From NCBI RefSeq assembly GCF_015234215.1, contig NZ_JADEKP010000001.1:1240001-1304000 (forward strand): a stretch of 64,000 nucleotides of DNA, given 5' to 3'. Source of the DNA: Clostridium chrysemydis (lineage in GTDB: Bacteria; Bacillota; Clostridia; Clostridiales; Clostridiaceae). Position 1 is the first letter of the stretch, and every line of letters begins with the position of its first letter. The notes under the pieces are model-generated. The model saw only the letters and a program-made list of their open reading frames with translations, was not told where the DNA came from and did not search any database. This document shows positions 17,781 to 26,895 of the stretch, in pieces. The position numbers and the translations under genes are program-made.

Positions 17781-19187
17781 TTATGCAGTAACTTCTCTTT
17801 CATTAATATCTAATGACTTTGACTTTTCCTTTAAAACTTCTTCTTCTACTTTTACAATTTCTGATTCCTCTTCTTTTACTGATTCTTCTTTTAAAATTAT
17901 ATTAAGTAAAAGTGCAGTTATTGTTCCTGTTGTTATTCCAGATGAAAATACCATCTTTAAACCTTCAGGTAGTCCACTTATAAGTTCTGGTCTAAATGTT
18001 ACTCCAAGACCAAGCCCTAAAGAAGTTGCAATAATTAATAAATTTCTATTATTTATATTTACTTTACTTAAAGTTTTAATTCCAGCTGCCGCAATAGTTC
18101 CAAACATAACTATTCCAACTCCTCCTAATACAGGCTGAGGCATTATGTTTATAAATGCTGCAAACTTAGGAGAAAATCCTAAAAGAATAAGTAATATACC
18201 TGCCATAGTAGCTACTGATCTACTTGCATTTCTAGTTAAAGGAATTAATCCTACGTTTTGGCTAAATGTTGTGTTTGGGAAAGATCCAACAAGACCTGCT
18301 GCCATACTTCCAACACCATCAGCTAAAACTCCTCTTGATAATCTATCTTTGCTTGAATCAACCTTTGATACTTCACAAATAGTAGATAAACATCCAACTG
18401 TTTCTACTGTAGTTACAAAATACGCTGGGATAAATGCTAAAGCGTATGCTGGGTTAAAGTTTACTCCATATTCTAAGATCTTTGGAATAGCAAAGAAACT
18501 TGATTCTTTAACTAAAGTAAAGTCTACCATTCCAAGTCCTATACATAAAACATACCCTATACCCATTCCAATTAAAATAGCTGCGCTACTAACTAAACCT
18601 TTTCCGTATCTATTAATTAATAAAGTTATAATCATTACAAATAAAGCTATTGAAACATTTCTTAAACTTCCATAATCTGAAGAACCAACTCCTCCAGCTG
18701 CCCAGTCCATAGAAACAGGAAGTAAAGTAAGACCGATTAAACAGACTACAGTTCCAATAACTAAAGGTGGAAAAAACTTCATTATTGGTCTTATAAAGAA
18801 ACTTAAAATAAATTCTAATAAAGAACCTAATATAGTCGCCCCTATTATTCCAGGTAAACCAGCAACTGAACCGACTGCAATTGAAGGTGCTACAAAAGTA
18901 AAGTCTGTCCCCATTACGCAAGGAAGTTTTGAACCTACTCTTCCTACCCCCTTAGCTTGAAGTACTGTAGCTATTCCTGAGGCTAAAATAGAAGCACTTA
19001 AAAGCGCTGTAGATGTTGCACCATCAAACCCAAGGGCTCCAGATACAACTAAAGGTACTGCTATAATCCCCCCAAAAGCTGCAAAAATATTTTGAAATCC
19101 TAAGATTATTTTTTCAGTTAACTTAGGGTTGTCGTTTATGCCATACATTAAATTATAGCTTCCATTAGAATTATTCGTGTTGTCCAT
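17781..19187 (-). CDS. NCS2-family xanthine/uracil-type purine permease under purine riboswitch
   Basis: The 468-residue protein has about 14 hydrophobic segments with the NCS2 motifs VMGTDFTFVAPSIAVG, the CxG-like ETVGCLSTICEVS region and SFPNTTFSQNVGLIPLT. Members are proton or sodium symporters for xanthine, guanine or uracil. The leader carries a guanine-type purine riboswitch, so xanthine or guanine is the likelier cargo (PbuX-like). A Glu/Lys-rich tail of about 45 residues follows the last helix. It is a single-gene unit repressed when purine is plentiful. Confidence 0.9.
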   Translation of the reverse strand: MDNTNNSNGSYNLMYGINDNPKLTEKIILGFQNIFAAFGGIIAVPLVVSGALGFDGATSTALLSASILASGIATVLQAKGVGRVGSKLPCVMGTDFTFVAPSIAVGSVAGLPGIIGATILGSLLEFILSFFIRPIMKFFPPLVIGTVVCLIGLTLLPVSMDWAAGGVGSSDYGSLRNVSIALFVMIITLLINRYGKGLVSSAAILIGMGIGYVLCIGLGMVDFTLVKESSFFAIPKILEYGVNFNPAYALAFIPAYFVTTVETVGCLSTICEVSKVDSSKDRLSRGVLADGVGSMAAGLVGSFPNTTFSQNVGLIPLTRNASRSVATMAGILLILLGFSPKFAAFINIMPQPVLGGVGIVMFGTIAAAGIKTLSKVNINNRNLLIIATSLGLGLGVTFRPELISGLPEGLKMVFSSGITTGTITALLLNIILKEESVKEEESEIVKVEEEVLKEKSKSLDINEREVTA

Positions 19188-19236
19188 TTTTTAATTACAC
19201 ATCCTTTTAACAAGTTTTTCTCATAAACTGCTTGTT

Positions 19237-19275
19237 AAAAAAAAATCCACCTTAAGATTTTCTCTTGAGGTGGAT
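19237..19275 (-). terminator. Expression-platform terminator of the purine riboswitch
   Basis: On the minus strand ATCCACCTCAAG pairs with CTTAAGGTGGAT around a short loop and runs into eight U residues, between the aptamer and the permease ATG. Confidence 0.88.
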
Positions 19276-19318
19276 ACTTAAATTCAAAGTAAAAATACTA
19301 AGACTTTTAAATACGTCC

Positions 19319-19385
19319 CTCGTAGTCCACTGATTAACGGTCAGTAGGTAGAAACTTTTAGGCCATATCCCTAAATTTATACGAG
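19319..19385 (-). promoter_or_regulatory. Purine riboswitch aptamer, guanine-type (C at the specificity position)
   Basis: On the minus strand P1 is CTCGTA with TACGAG; the core reads GATATGG, then AAGTTTCTACC, then GGACTACG. The two kissing-loop hairpins are present (TTTAGG/CCTAAA and CTACTGACC/TCAGTGG regions). The base contacting ligand, in GACTAC, is C, which specifies guanine/hypoxanthine/xanthine rather than adenine (which has U there). Ligand binding should favour the downstream terminator and reduce permease expression. Confidence 0.93.
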
Positions 19386-19501
19386 CAGTTTTATGATATA
19401 AATGAATTATAACACACTTTTTAAAAATTTAAAGATATTTTTTTCGTTATATCACATATTTTTTTACATTATTTTGTTTTATTGTTCGGATTTTAATCAT
19501 T

Positions 19502-20497
19502 TTAAATTTTATTCTTTTTAGACATACTAATTATTATACTATTGTAACTTGGAAGAGTTTTAAATAATATCTTAAGTTCTCCAAACTCTTCTTCTATATC
19601 TTCAATATATCTTATTTTTGAATCTGCATCTTCTATACCGTCTATAACTTTAATTTCTTCTTTTAGATAATGAATCATAACTTCAATTTTAGATAAAGTT
19701 TCAAAACATTGATTTAACCTTTCATCTTGTCTTATTGCTTCTTCATATATCTCTTCTGAATATATCAGCATTTTTTTGCATTTAATCTTTCTATCATCTA
19801 TTTCATCTTTATCTATTTTAATATCTTCTAGATTTTTCTCATAAATATTTACTATTTGATCTATATTATCATTATATGATAAATTTTCAATCCCTTTATT
19901 TAATTTCTTTAGAAAATATATAGGCAAAGAAAAAAGAAATGTGACAAATGCTCCTAAAGCTCTAAGAATATTTTTTTCTATATTATTTTTATCTAAAATA
20001 TTATTATTTGTATCTTCTATATTATCATTTATATCAACTACTGAATTTGAAGACTTCTTTAAAATTTCGATTTGTATCTTATTTGCTTCTAAGAATTGTC
20101 TCTCCATCTCCTTTGAAATTATACTATCGTTATTAACTGGTTTAAATTTATAAGCTAATTTCACGTAATCATCTACATACTCTCTAAGAGTTTCGCTATC
20201 ATCTTTTAGTATTTGATTGCTCCTTTCAAGGGTTTTTAGGTCTTCATTTACCTCTTGAACTTTTTTTTGAAATTCTCCTTCATAATAGTTGTTACTTGTA
20301 CTAACCCAAAGCTTTTGCATTTGTGCCATCTCTACAACATCGTTTCTAAACTCAGCTAAATTTTCTATATCATATCTAGTATTTTTATTTTTATTTAATT
20401 CATTTTCTAAGGAGTTAAAAGAGAAGAATATAATAAAATTAAATAGGATCATCATGATTACCCCTAAGGCTACTATAATACTAACCTTTCTTTTCAT
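19502..20497 (-). CDS. Membrane protein with two transmembrane helices and coiled coils, function unknown
   Basis: The layout resembles a chemoreceptor or sensor input module: a membrane helix at residues 5-27, an extracytoplasmic helical region of about 150 residues, a second helix near 178-195 (LRALGAFVTFLFSLPIYF), then a cytoplasmic coiled-coil tail of ~130 residues. No kinase, GGDEF or MCP signalling hairpin follows, so it is not a complete receptor. I do not recognise the family. It is a single gene, divergent from the DEAD-box helicase gene. Confidence 0.65.
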   Translation of the reverse strand: MKRKVSIIVALGVIMMILFNFIIFFSFNSLENELNKNKNTRYDIENLAEFRNDVVEMAQMQKLWVSTSNNYYEGEFQKKVQEVNEDLKTLERSNQILKDDSETLREYVDDYVKLAYKFKPVNNDSIISKEMERQFLEANKIQIEILKKSSNSVVDINDNIEDTNNNILDKNNIEKNILRALGAFVTFLFSLPIYFLKKLNKGIENLSYNDNIDQIVNIYEKNLEDIKIDKDEIDDRKIKCKKMLIYSEEIYEEAIRQDERLNQCFETLSKIEVMIHYLKEEIKVIDGIEDADSKIRYIEDIEEEFGELKILFKTLPSYNSIIISMSKKNKI

Positions 20498-20643
20498 CTA
20501 TATTCACCTACTTTTCCTCCTATATTATATGAAAATCTACTTAAACCTGTACCTATTTTTAATTATGTAAATTTTTTTGTTTCTATCCCTTTGTAAGTAT
20601 TGTATAATTTATCTTATGAATTTGTTTAGAAAAAGGAGTTAAG

Positions 20644-21759
20644 ATGAATTTTAAAGATTTAAACATAAATGATAAACTAATAAAAATACTAAATCAAAAT
20701 GGTATTACTAAGCCTACTCCAATCCAAGAGGAAAGCATACCAAAGATTCTTAATGGACTAGATACAATTTGTGAATCTCAAACTGGAAGTGGTAAAACTT
20801 TAGCTTTTTTACTTCCGATAATGCAAAATATAGATATTACTAATAATTCTGTTCAAGCTTTAATAATTTCTCCAACTAGAGAATTAGCCCTTCAAATATC
20901 TGAAGAAGCTGAAAAACTTTCAGAAGCTTTTAACACTAATGTATTATCTATGTACGGTGGTAAAGATGTAGGTTCTCAAATAAAGAAACTTAAGAAAAAT
21001 ATTCACATAGTTATAGCAACCCCTGGAAGACTTATAGACCACTTAAAGAGAGAATCTATAAGCTTAAAAGGAATCAAAACTATTGTTTTAGACGAAGCTG
21101 ACCAACTTTTATTTATGGGATTTAGAAATGAAGTAGATTCCATAATGGGCGAGATGCCAAAAAAATATCAAATGCTTTGTTTTTCAGCCACTATGGATTC
21201 AAAAGTAAAAAAACTTGCTTACAGATATATGAATAACCCATCTCTTATAACTATAAAAAAAGAAGAAGTTACTTTAACTAATATAGACCAAGAAGTAGTT
21301 AAAACTACTGATAGATGGAAGCAAGCTTCATTATTTAAAGTATTAGAAGAAGATAATCCTTTTATGGCTATAATTTTCTGTAGAACTAAAAGAAGAGTTG
21401 ATATGTTAGAAGAAGCTATGGTAAAAGCAAAATTCAACTGTAAAAAGCTTCATAGTGATATCCCTCAAAATAAACGTGAAAGAATTATTAAATCTTTTAG
21501 AGATGCAGACGTTCAATACCTTATTGCAACTGACGTAGCTTCAAGAGGCCTTGATATTTCTGGAGTAGATAATATTTACAACTACGATATACCAGAAAGC
21601 GTTGAAGGATATATTCACAGAATAGGTAGAACAGGAAGAGCTGGTGAAAAAGGTTATACTTGCCTTTTCATAGATCCTAAAAACGAAAGAATGTTAAAAG
21701 ACATAGAAGAGTTTATAGATAAAGATATAAAAGTTAGAACTGTTTCTATAGATAAGTAA
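20644..21759 (+). CDS. DEAD-box ATP-dependent RNA helicase
   Basis: All the helicase motifs are present in 371 residues: the Q motif (GITKPTPIQEESIP), SQTGSGKT, PTRELALQ, TPGRLIDHL, DEADQLL (motif II), FSATM (III), IIFCRTKRRV (IV), ATDVASRGLDI (V) and HRIGRTGRAG (VI). The protein stops soon after motif VI, so it is a minimal helicase without the C-terminal RNA-binding extension of DbpA or CshA. It probably remodels rRNA or mRNA structures in the cytoplasm. It starts at ATG 20644 after AAGGAG and ends with a strong terminator. Confidence 0.95.
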   Translation: MNFKDLNINDKLIKILNQNGITKPTPIQEESIPKILNGLDTICESQTGSGKTLAFLLPIMQNIDITNNSVQALIISPTRELALQISEEAEKLSEAFNTNVLSMYGGKDVGSQIKKLKKNIHIVIATPGRLIDHLKRESISLKGIKTIVLDEADQLLFMGFRNEVDSIMGEMPKKYQMLCFSATMDSKVKKLAYRYMNNPSLITIKKEEVTLTNIDQEVVKTTDRWKQASLFKVLEEDNPFMAIIFCRTKRRVDMLEEAMVKAKFNCKKLHSDIPQNKRERIIKSFRDADVQYLIATDVASRGLDISGVDNIYNYDIPESVEGYIHRIGRTGRAGEKGYTCLFIDPKNERMLKDIEEFIDKDIKVRTVSIDK

Positions 21760-21835
21760 ATGATTAATTTCTTAAACTATTTTTAAAATTTATTAGTCAT
21801 TTGTTTTTTAAGTAACTAATCAATAAATCTATAAC

Positions 21836-21874
21836 AGAAAAAACTGCACCTATAAAAAGGATGCAGTTTTTTTT
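21836..21874. terminator. Bidirectional intrinsic terminator
   Basis: AAAAACTGCA pairs with TGCAGTTTTT around a 13-base loop with further CCT/AGG pairing. It lies between the convergent helicase and ECF genes, with A and T runs on either side. Confidence 0.88.
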
Positions 21875-21887
21875 ATTTAATTAGTAT

Positions 21888-22439
21888 CTAATTAAATACT
21901 TTAGTTTTAAATTTATAAACCATCTTAGATAAAGGAAGAGCAATTACAATTCCTGCAACTGTTTGAATTATATCTCCAAAAAGATGTGAGAATGCGTAAA
22001 TCATACTTCCTAAAAGTCCCTTTGAAGCTCCAACTATAATACCGCCCATTATTGCGTTTCCTATAAAATACCCTACTACATTTACTATTCCGCCTAAAAT
22101 AAATGCAAATAAAAATGTTTTAAAGCCTTTTTCTTTTGATTTACTTATGATTATTGAAACTGTAAGTGCAACTAATCCTTTTATTATAAAAGTAAAAGGT
22201 GCCCAAAGCACATAACCTCCCAGTATATCTACTAACGCCATTCCAGTTGCAGCTGCAAAAAATCCATATTTTTTACCAAGTAAAACTGCTGATAAGAGAA
22301 CCATACAATCTCCAAGTTGAATCATCCCGTTTAGTGTTGGTATCTTTATTATGCTTCCTGCTATAAAAGTAAATGCTATCATAAGTCCTGTTAAAGTTAA
22401 TTTTCTGATTTTTAAATCTTGTTTATTTGTAACTTCCAT
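21888..22439 (-). CDS. ECF transporter substrate-binding (S) component
   Basis: The 183-residue protein has about six membrane helices. Its first helix carries the LTGLMIAFTFIAG sequence, the usual Ala-rich contact with the shared EcfT subunit. The body (GDCMVLLSAVLLGKKYGFFAA and ALVDILGGYVLWAPFTFIIKG) is typical of the HmpT/PdxU-like vitamin-type S components. The vitamin cannot be named: no riboswitch or biosynthetic gene is adjacent. EcfA and EcfT are not in the window, so it must use a shared module elsewhere (group II). Confidence 0.85.
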   Translation of the reverse strand: MEVTNKQDLKIRKLTLTGLMIAFTFIAGSIIKIPTLNGMIQLGDCMVLLSAVLLGKKYGFFAAATGMALVDILGGYVLWAPFTFIIKGLVALTVSIIISKSKEKGFKTFLFAFILGGIVNVVGYFIGNAIMGGIIVGASKGLLGSMIYAFSHLFGDIIQTVAGIVIALPLSKMVYKFKTKVFN

Positions 22440-22494
22440 TAATTACACCTCTATCTTAAAGTCCTGAAACTTTTTTCTCTAAAGTGATTATACT

Positions 22495-22527
22495 AAAAAA
22501 ATACCGATACTTAAAATGTATCGGTAC
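22495..22527 (-). terminator. Intrinsic terminator of the DHHW/MBOAT unit
   Basis: GTACCGATAC pairs with GTATCGGTAT across a 7-base loop on the minus strand, followed by a T run, directly after the DHHW gene stop at 22530. Confidence 0.9.
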
Positions 22528-22529
22528 AT

Positions 22530-23627
22530 TTAATAGCTTAATTTTACAACACTTGTATCTCTTGTAAAATTAACAAGATTATAAACAATCAAACACTCAC
22601 TTATATTGTTTTCTTTAATATAAGTTTTTATACTTTCATCAAAATATCTTAAATCAACTACATGGACTTCTTTAAAACTCTGAGTTAAAAATGGAACTAG
22701 AGAATTCCCGTAAGAATCTTTTATTACTAGTAGCTTTTCATTTGTTTTTAAATCTTTATTTATAATTTTAGTTAATTTGTTGTTACTACTTAAAAAGGCA
22801 GAATATTTATCTCTTCCTTTAAAGTAATCTTTATCTATTAATGATTCTTTTTTTACTCCATCTATAAAAATTTCTAAGTTATTAAAATCGTAATAGCTAA
22901 TTATATCAGTCTCTATAAATATATTTTTACTTTTAGAAAAGTAACTTCCTAAAAAATCAAATTCCTTCTCTTCTTTAAAGTTTTCTAAATTTATAGTTTC
23001 TTTTCCTATTGAGTTTAAATACTCTTTATATCCTATAAAAGCACCTAAAGTGGTCCAGTGGTGGTCAGTTTTATAAAAAATATAATCATCCTTTTGATTT
23101 TCTAAAGGTTTTATTAAATCTATAGAAGATGCCTTATCTACCTCTTTATAGATTTTTTCTATTATTTCTTTACTATCTATTTCCTTTGCTTTTATAGGAA
23201 GCTTATCTCTTAAAATATAAAAGGAGTTTGGAACTATCATAATTGAAGTTTTTAAATTATTGTTTTCTATAAATTTATTTATATATTTTATATTGTTTTC
23301 TATCTTTAAATCGGAAACTTCTAATACTTTTTCTAAAAGATACCCATCTTTTCCAAAGTAAACTCCGTTATTTTCTTTTTTTAATAGAAGTTTTTCACTA
23401 ACTCCTTTTAAGGTAATAAATTCATCTCTAAAAATAAACTGATCGTCTAAATATTTATTATATTTATCTTTAAAGTTTCCATTTATATAATCCTCAGTTT
23501 TAAATTTAGGTTTATTTTGAAGTTTTCTGTTTTCTATTTCTGATATATCCTTATCTTTAGATAGTATATCAAGCAATGTTATTACTAATATAGTTCCACT
23601 AAATAAGTAAAATAATCTCCCCTTCAT
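22530..23627 (-). CDS. DHHW-motif SGNH-like protein, partner of MBOAT acyltransferase
   Basis: The protein has one N-terminal membrane anchor and an extracytoplasmic domain of about 340 residues containing the family motif KTDHHWTTLGAF. A late KDSYGNSLVPFL segment supplies the Ser-like site of AlgX/AlgJ and DltD-like SGNH esterase folds. Such proteins work with an MBOAT membrane protein to O-acetylate an exported polysaccharide. The gene starts eight bases after the MBOAT stop, so the two form an operon. The polymer that is modified is not indicated. Confidence 0.85.
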   Translation of the reverse strand: MKGRLFYLFSGTILVITLLDILSKDKDISEIENRKLQNKPKFKTEDYINGNFKDKYNKYLDDQFIFRDEFITLKGVSEKLLLKKENNGVYFGKDGYLLEKVLEVSDLKIENNIKYINKFIENNNLKTSIMIVPNSFYILRDKLPIKAKEIDSKEIIEKIYKEVDKASSIDLIKPLENQKDDYIFYKTDHHWTTLGAFIGYKEYLNSIGKETINLENFKEEKEFDFLGSYFSKSKNIFIETDIISYYDFNNLEIFIDGVKKESLIDKDYFKGRDKYSAFLSSNNKLTKIINKDLKTNEKLLVIKDSYGNSLVPFLTQSFKEVHVVDLRYFDESIKTYIKENNISECLIVYNLVNFTRDTSVVKLSY

Positions 23628-23635
23628 TTTTCCTC

Positions 23636-25000
23636 CTAAAATCTAAAATATAAAAATGGATTATAACTGCTGCTTACTATATAAGCTACTGATATTATAA
23701 AAAGCACTAAAAGAAGAATTTCCTTTATTGTATTGCTAATTATCTTTTCATATACTCTGCTTATAACCTTTGTAGAAAATAAAAGACATAAAATAAGTAT
23801 TACACCATAATTTAATAAATAATATAAAAAATCAAAAGATATTCTTAAAGAAAACATTGATTTAAATAATAATATTAAATCTTCTATATTATCCATAGAA
23901 AATATAGCCCACCCTATTATAAGGATTATTATTGTGTAGATATGAGAAAATACTTTCTTTTTATTTAAAAACTTTAAAAGAAATAATTTCTCTAAAGATA
24001 TAAATACAAAAAAGTATATCCCCCACAAAATAAAGTTATATTCTGCGCCATGCCAAAGTCCTGTTAAAAACCAAACTATAAAAAGATTCAAATAAACCCT
24101 AGTTCTATTTCCTCCAAGCGGTATATAAACATACTCCCTAAACCAACTTCCAAGAGTTATATGCCACCTTCTCCAAAATTCACTTATACTTCTTGATATA
24201 TAAGGATAATCAAAATTCTTTGGAAAATTAAATCCTAATGCTTTGCCAAGCCCTATAGCCATAAGGGAATACCCTAGAAAATCAAAATATATCTGCAAAC
24301 CAAAGCTAATTATTGAAATCCAAGCTAAAATTGTAGAGACATTATCAAACCCTATTTCTTTTACTTCATTAAATAATAATCCAATATTGTTTGCTAAAAT
24401 AACCTTAGAGGCAAGCCCTAATATAAAATATTCTACCCCGAGGCTTAGCATACTTAAAGATATCTTTCTTACACCTAATTCTTTAGATATATCTTTATAT
24501 TTAACTATAGGTCCTGCTATAAGCTGTGGAAACATACAAACAAATGTAGCAAAATCTATAAAACTCTTTTGAACTTTTACCTTCCCCTTATATACATCAA
24601 TTGTATAAGACATAGTCTGAAACGTATAAAAACTTATCCCTAAAGGTAAGACCTTTTCTAGTACAGTTATATTAACATTAAATACATTATTTATATTTGA
24701 AATGAAGAAATTAAAATATTTAAAATAAAATAGTAATCCTAAATTAAATGCTAAAGATATTATTAAAAAAAGTCTTTTTTTCTTTATATTATCCCTATTT
24801 TTATCTATAAGTCGACTCATAAAATAATCAACAAAAACTGATGATAGCATAACAAAAAAATATCTACCTTCGCCAAAAGAATAGAAAATCAAACTAAGGA
24901 TTAACAATATGAAATTCTTATACTTACTTGGAGTTATAAAATATAATATAAATGCCAAAGGTAAGAATCTAAATAAAAAAACTAAACTACTAAATACCAT
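23636..25000 (-). CDS. MBOAT-family membrane O-acyltransferase (AlgI/PatA-like)
   Basis: The 454-residue protein has about 10-12 membrane segments, the AlgI-type region FPQLIAGPIVKY, the SEFWRRWHITLGSWFREYVY block and the invariant MBOAT histidine in LTGLWHGAEYNFILWG. AlgI/PatA proteins carry acetyl groups across the membrane to a periplasmic or extracellular acceptor transferase, here the DHHW protein encoded next. The two genes form a complete polysaccharide acetylation cassette. Confidence 0.93.
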   Translation of the reverse strand: MVFSSLVFLFRFLPLAFILYFITPSKYKNFILLILSLIFYSFGEGRYFFVMLSSVFVDYFMSRLIDKNRDNIKKKRLFLIISLAFNLGLLFYFKYFNFFISNINNVFNVNITVLEKVLPLGISFYTFQTMSYTIDVYKGKVKVQKSFIDFATFVCMFPQLIAGPIVKYKDISKELGVRKISLSMLSLGVEYFILGLASKVILANNIGLLFNEVKEIGFDNVSTILAWISIISFGLQIYFDFLGYSLMAIGLGKALGFNFPKNFDYPYISRSISEFWRRWHITLGSWFREYVYIPLGGNRTRVYLNLFIVWFLTGLWHGAEYNFILWGIYFFVFISLEKLFLLKFLNKKKVFSHIYTIIILIIGWAIFSMDNIEDLILLFKSMFSLRISFDFLYYLLNYGVILILCLLFSTKVISRVYEKIISNTIKEILLLVLFIISVAYIVSSSYNPFLYFRF

Positions 25001-25011
25001 TTTAACCCCTT

Positions 25012-25036
25012 AAAAAAAGCGGGATTAACCCCGCAT
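25012..25036 (-). terminator. Intrinsic terminator of the DUF4358 lipoprotein gene
   Basis: GCGGGGTTAATCCCGC hairpin on the minus strand followed by seven T residues, right after the stop codon at 25040. Confidence 0.92.
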
Positions 25037-25039
25037 AAA

Positions 25040-25528
25040 TTACTTAAATTTATTATTAAATATAGTTACAGCTTCATCTGTAATATCAGCTGTTGCATTT
25101 TCATAATCAGGTAAGATAAAAATCCCAACATAATTACCATTTGAAACAACCTTTAAGGCACCATCATTAGAAACTGCATCCTTATCTGCTGGATAAAATG
25201 CTGCTTCCTTTTTAGCTTTTTTTGTTTTTTCTAATTCTTCTTTAACTTTGTCTAAGTTTCCATCTTTAACTTTAAATATCCCAACTGTTTCAAGCGGTGA
25301 CATCATAGATCCGTAGACGCTGTATTCTTCAACTAAAGTTAAATCTGGAAGTATTCCCTTTGCTTCTTCCTCATTAAACTTTTGAAGTTTTTTTGTCTTA
25401 CCGTCTAATGCTGTAACTATTTCATTTCCAGTAGCTTCAACATCTATGTCCTTTTGAGCTTCTTTACACCCTACAAGCACAGACCCAAAAACAAATATCA
25501 AACTAATAAATAATATAATTTTTTTCAT
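25040..25528 (-). CDS. DUF4358-family lipoprotein
   Basis: The N-terminus is a lipoprotein signal peptide (MKKIILFISLIFVFGSVLVGC) with the lipidated Cys at residue 21, so the mature protein is anchored on the outer face of the membrane. The remaining ~140 residues match the layout of DUF4358 proteins (LVEEYSVYGSMMSPLETVGIF, then KKAKKEAAFYPADKDAV and ISN/VGIFILPDYEN-like end). Function is not established. A single gene with a good terminator. Confidence 0.78.
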   Translation of the reverse strand: MKKIILFISLIFVFGSVLVGCKEAQKDIDVEATGNEIVTALDGKTKKLQKFNEEEAKGILPDLTLVEEYSVYGSMMSPLETVGIFKVKDGNLDKVKEELEKTKKAKKEAAFYPADKDAVSNDGALKVVSNGNYVGIFILPDYENATADITDEAVTIFNNKFK

Positions 25529-25782
25529 ATAATAATAACTCCCCCTTCTTCTAATAAATTAATTATATAATACCATCCTATTTCTTCCAATATATTTTTG
25601 AACATTATGTAAAATATTTTAAAACGCACCTTTTTATCTCTACCTTTATAGTATTTTTTATTTCCCCTACAACATTGTTTTGCTTCTTTGTTGGTATTTT
25701 AATCTATTTACCTGAATAAAGACACTTTTTTATGTCCATAATCAAAATAACTAAAAAAATCAAATTTTTTTGAGGTGAGATT

Positions 25783-26598
25783 ATGGTACATACACAAGCT
25801 TGTCCCTATTGCGATTCAAAACACTTTATTAAATACGGAAAATATAGGAATGTCCAAAGGTTTCAATGCAAGGATTGTCTTAAAACTTTTAACGAAGGAA
25901 CTGGACTCATCTGGCATAACACTAGAAAAGGCGTTGACCTTTGGGATAAATATACTCGTCTTATGCTAACTGGCTCTACTATAAGAGATTGTGCAGATAG
26001 ATTAAATATTTGCATAGAAACATCTTTTAGGTGGCGCCACAAGATACTAAAACATATAGAAACTTATACAGATTCCAGAAGAGCACATGTTGTTACAGCT
26101 ATGAGACATACTAAGTTTTTAGAAAACTTTAAAGGACAAAAGACTCCCCCGGTTTGCACTATTTCTAAAAGAAAAAACATATTTGTAGCTACTACTATTA
26201 ACAAAAATAATTACTCGTTAGCTAAGATATCCTTTGATTCTATGAGCCCTACAAAAGAATCTATAGAGAATTTATTAAATGAGTTTAATCCTGTATTCAA
26301 CACTTACTTTTTACCAGGAAAAGATAGATTTTCTTATCTTGTATCAAAGAAGTTAAACTATACCCTTCATAAAAAGAAAGAATTAGAAATCTCTAGAGAA
26401 GAAAGTGAAATTTTACTTAGTAATTGTTCTAATTTTATATTGAATTTAAGAAGATGGCTTAGAAAATTTAGAAGCGTTGCAACAAAGTATCTTCAAGTTT
26501 ATTTAAATTGGTTTGTTTATATTTATGAGGGATCTTATGAAAAACATATTATTTTATCTAATCTTATAAGCTCTATTTTTTGTGTAAAAGTAATTTGA
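25783..26598 (+). CDS. IS1595-family-like transposase, catalytic residues apparently lost (copy 2)
   Basis: The 271-residue product is identical in layout to copy 1: zinc ribbon, helix-turn-helix, a degenerate RNase H-like region and the C-terminal YLQVYLNWF block. About nine residues differ (for example S5Q, a Tyr-Phe change next to the zinc ribbon and a late Glu-Lys change), whereas roughly three quarters of the base differences are silent. That pattern points to selection on the protein. As in copy 1, RH occupies the position where IS1595 enzymes have DE, so it may be a binding protein rather than an active transposase. Confidence 0.72.
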   Translation: MVHTQACPYCDSKHFIKYGKYRNVQRFQCKDCLKTFNEGTGLIWHNTRKGVDLWDKYTRLMLTGSTIRDCADRLNICIETSFRWRHKILKHIETYTDSRRAHVVTAMRHTKFLENFKGQKTPPVCTISKRKNIFVATTINKNNYSLAKISFDSMSPTKESIENLLNEFNPVFNTYFLPGKDRFSYLVSKKLNYTLHKKKELEISREESEILLSNCSNFILNLRRWLRKFRSVATKYLQVYLNWFVYIYEGSYEKHIILSNLISSIFCVKVI

Positions 26599-26638
26599 TT
26601 TTATAATTTTCAGTCTTAATATGGGTATATTTTTATAG

Positions 26639-26754
26639 CTTGTCCTTGGTTAATTTACTTGTCTACTTTTATCTTTTTTAAATAGCTTGTCTTATGAATT
26701 TATACTCGTCCAAAAAATCAAAAATTTATAGTGATATAGCGAAAATCCCTTGTA
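26639..26754 (+). repeat. Spaced CTTGTC motifs in the tail of element copy 2
   Basis: CTTGTC occurs at 26639, 26658 and 26686, the variant CTCGTC at 26705 and CTTGTA at 26749. The spacings (19, 28, 19, 44) equal those of copy 1 even though the intervening bases differ. Confidence 0.55.
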
Positions 26755-26869
26755 CCAATAATATCTCGTAACATTTCTGTAGGAAAATCTGCATTTTTAT
26801 TTTTTATTATATACCTCTACTCATTACTAGTCTTCAAATACTATTTTGTAAATAACTTTTCCTCTAAAA

Positions 26870-26895
26870 ATAAAAAAGGTAGCATTTGCTACCTT
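26870..26895 (-). terminator. Intrinsic terminator
   Basis: AAGGTAGCAAATGCTACCTT hairpin followed by a T run on the minus strand; it overlaps the stop codon of the gene ending at 26894. Confidence 0.9.

Larger units (their letters stand above)
25668..26823 (+). mobile_element. IS1595-like repeated element, copy 2
   Basis: This is the partner of 9253-10410, in the same orientation and 16.4 kb away. The ~115-base leader differs at only about three positions and the last 90 bases not at all, while the coding part differs at about 6 percent. No target duplication is evident around either copy. The direct orientation makes 9.3-26.8 kb liable to deletion or duplication by homologous recombination. 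Confidence 0.75.

Noticed and set aside
18613-18921. 102-codon minus-strand frame inside the NCS2 permease gene
   Set aside because: It lies wholly within the permease gene in another frame, is rich in Phe/Tyr/Trp/Cys as shadows of Leu/Val/Ile/Gly-coding helices are, and has no ribosome binding site.
22440-22494. Riboswitch upstream of the ECF S component
   Set aside because: The leader is short and shows no TPP, FMN, cobalamin or other recognised blocks.
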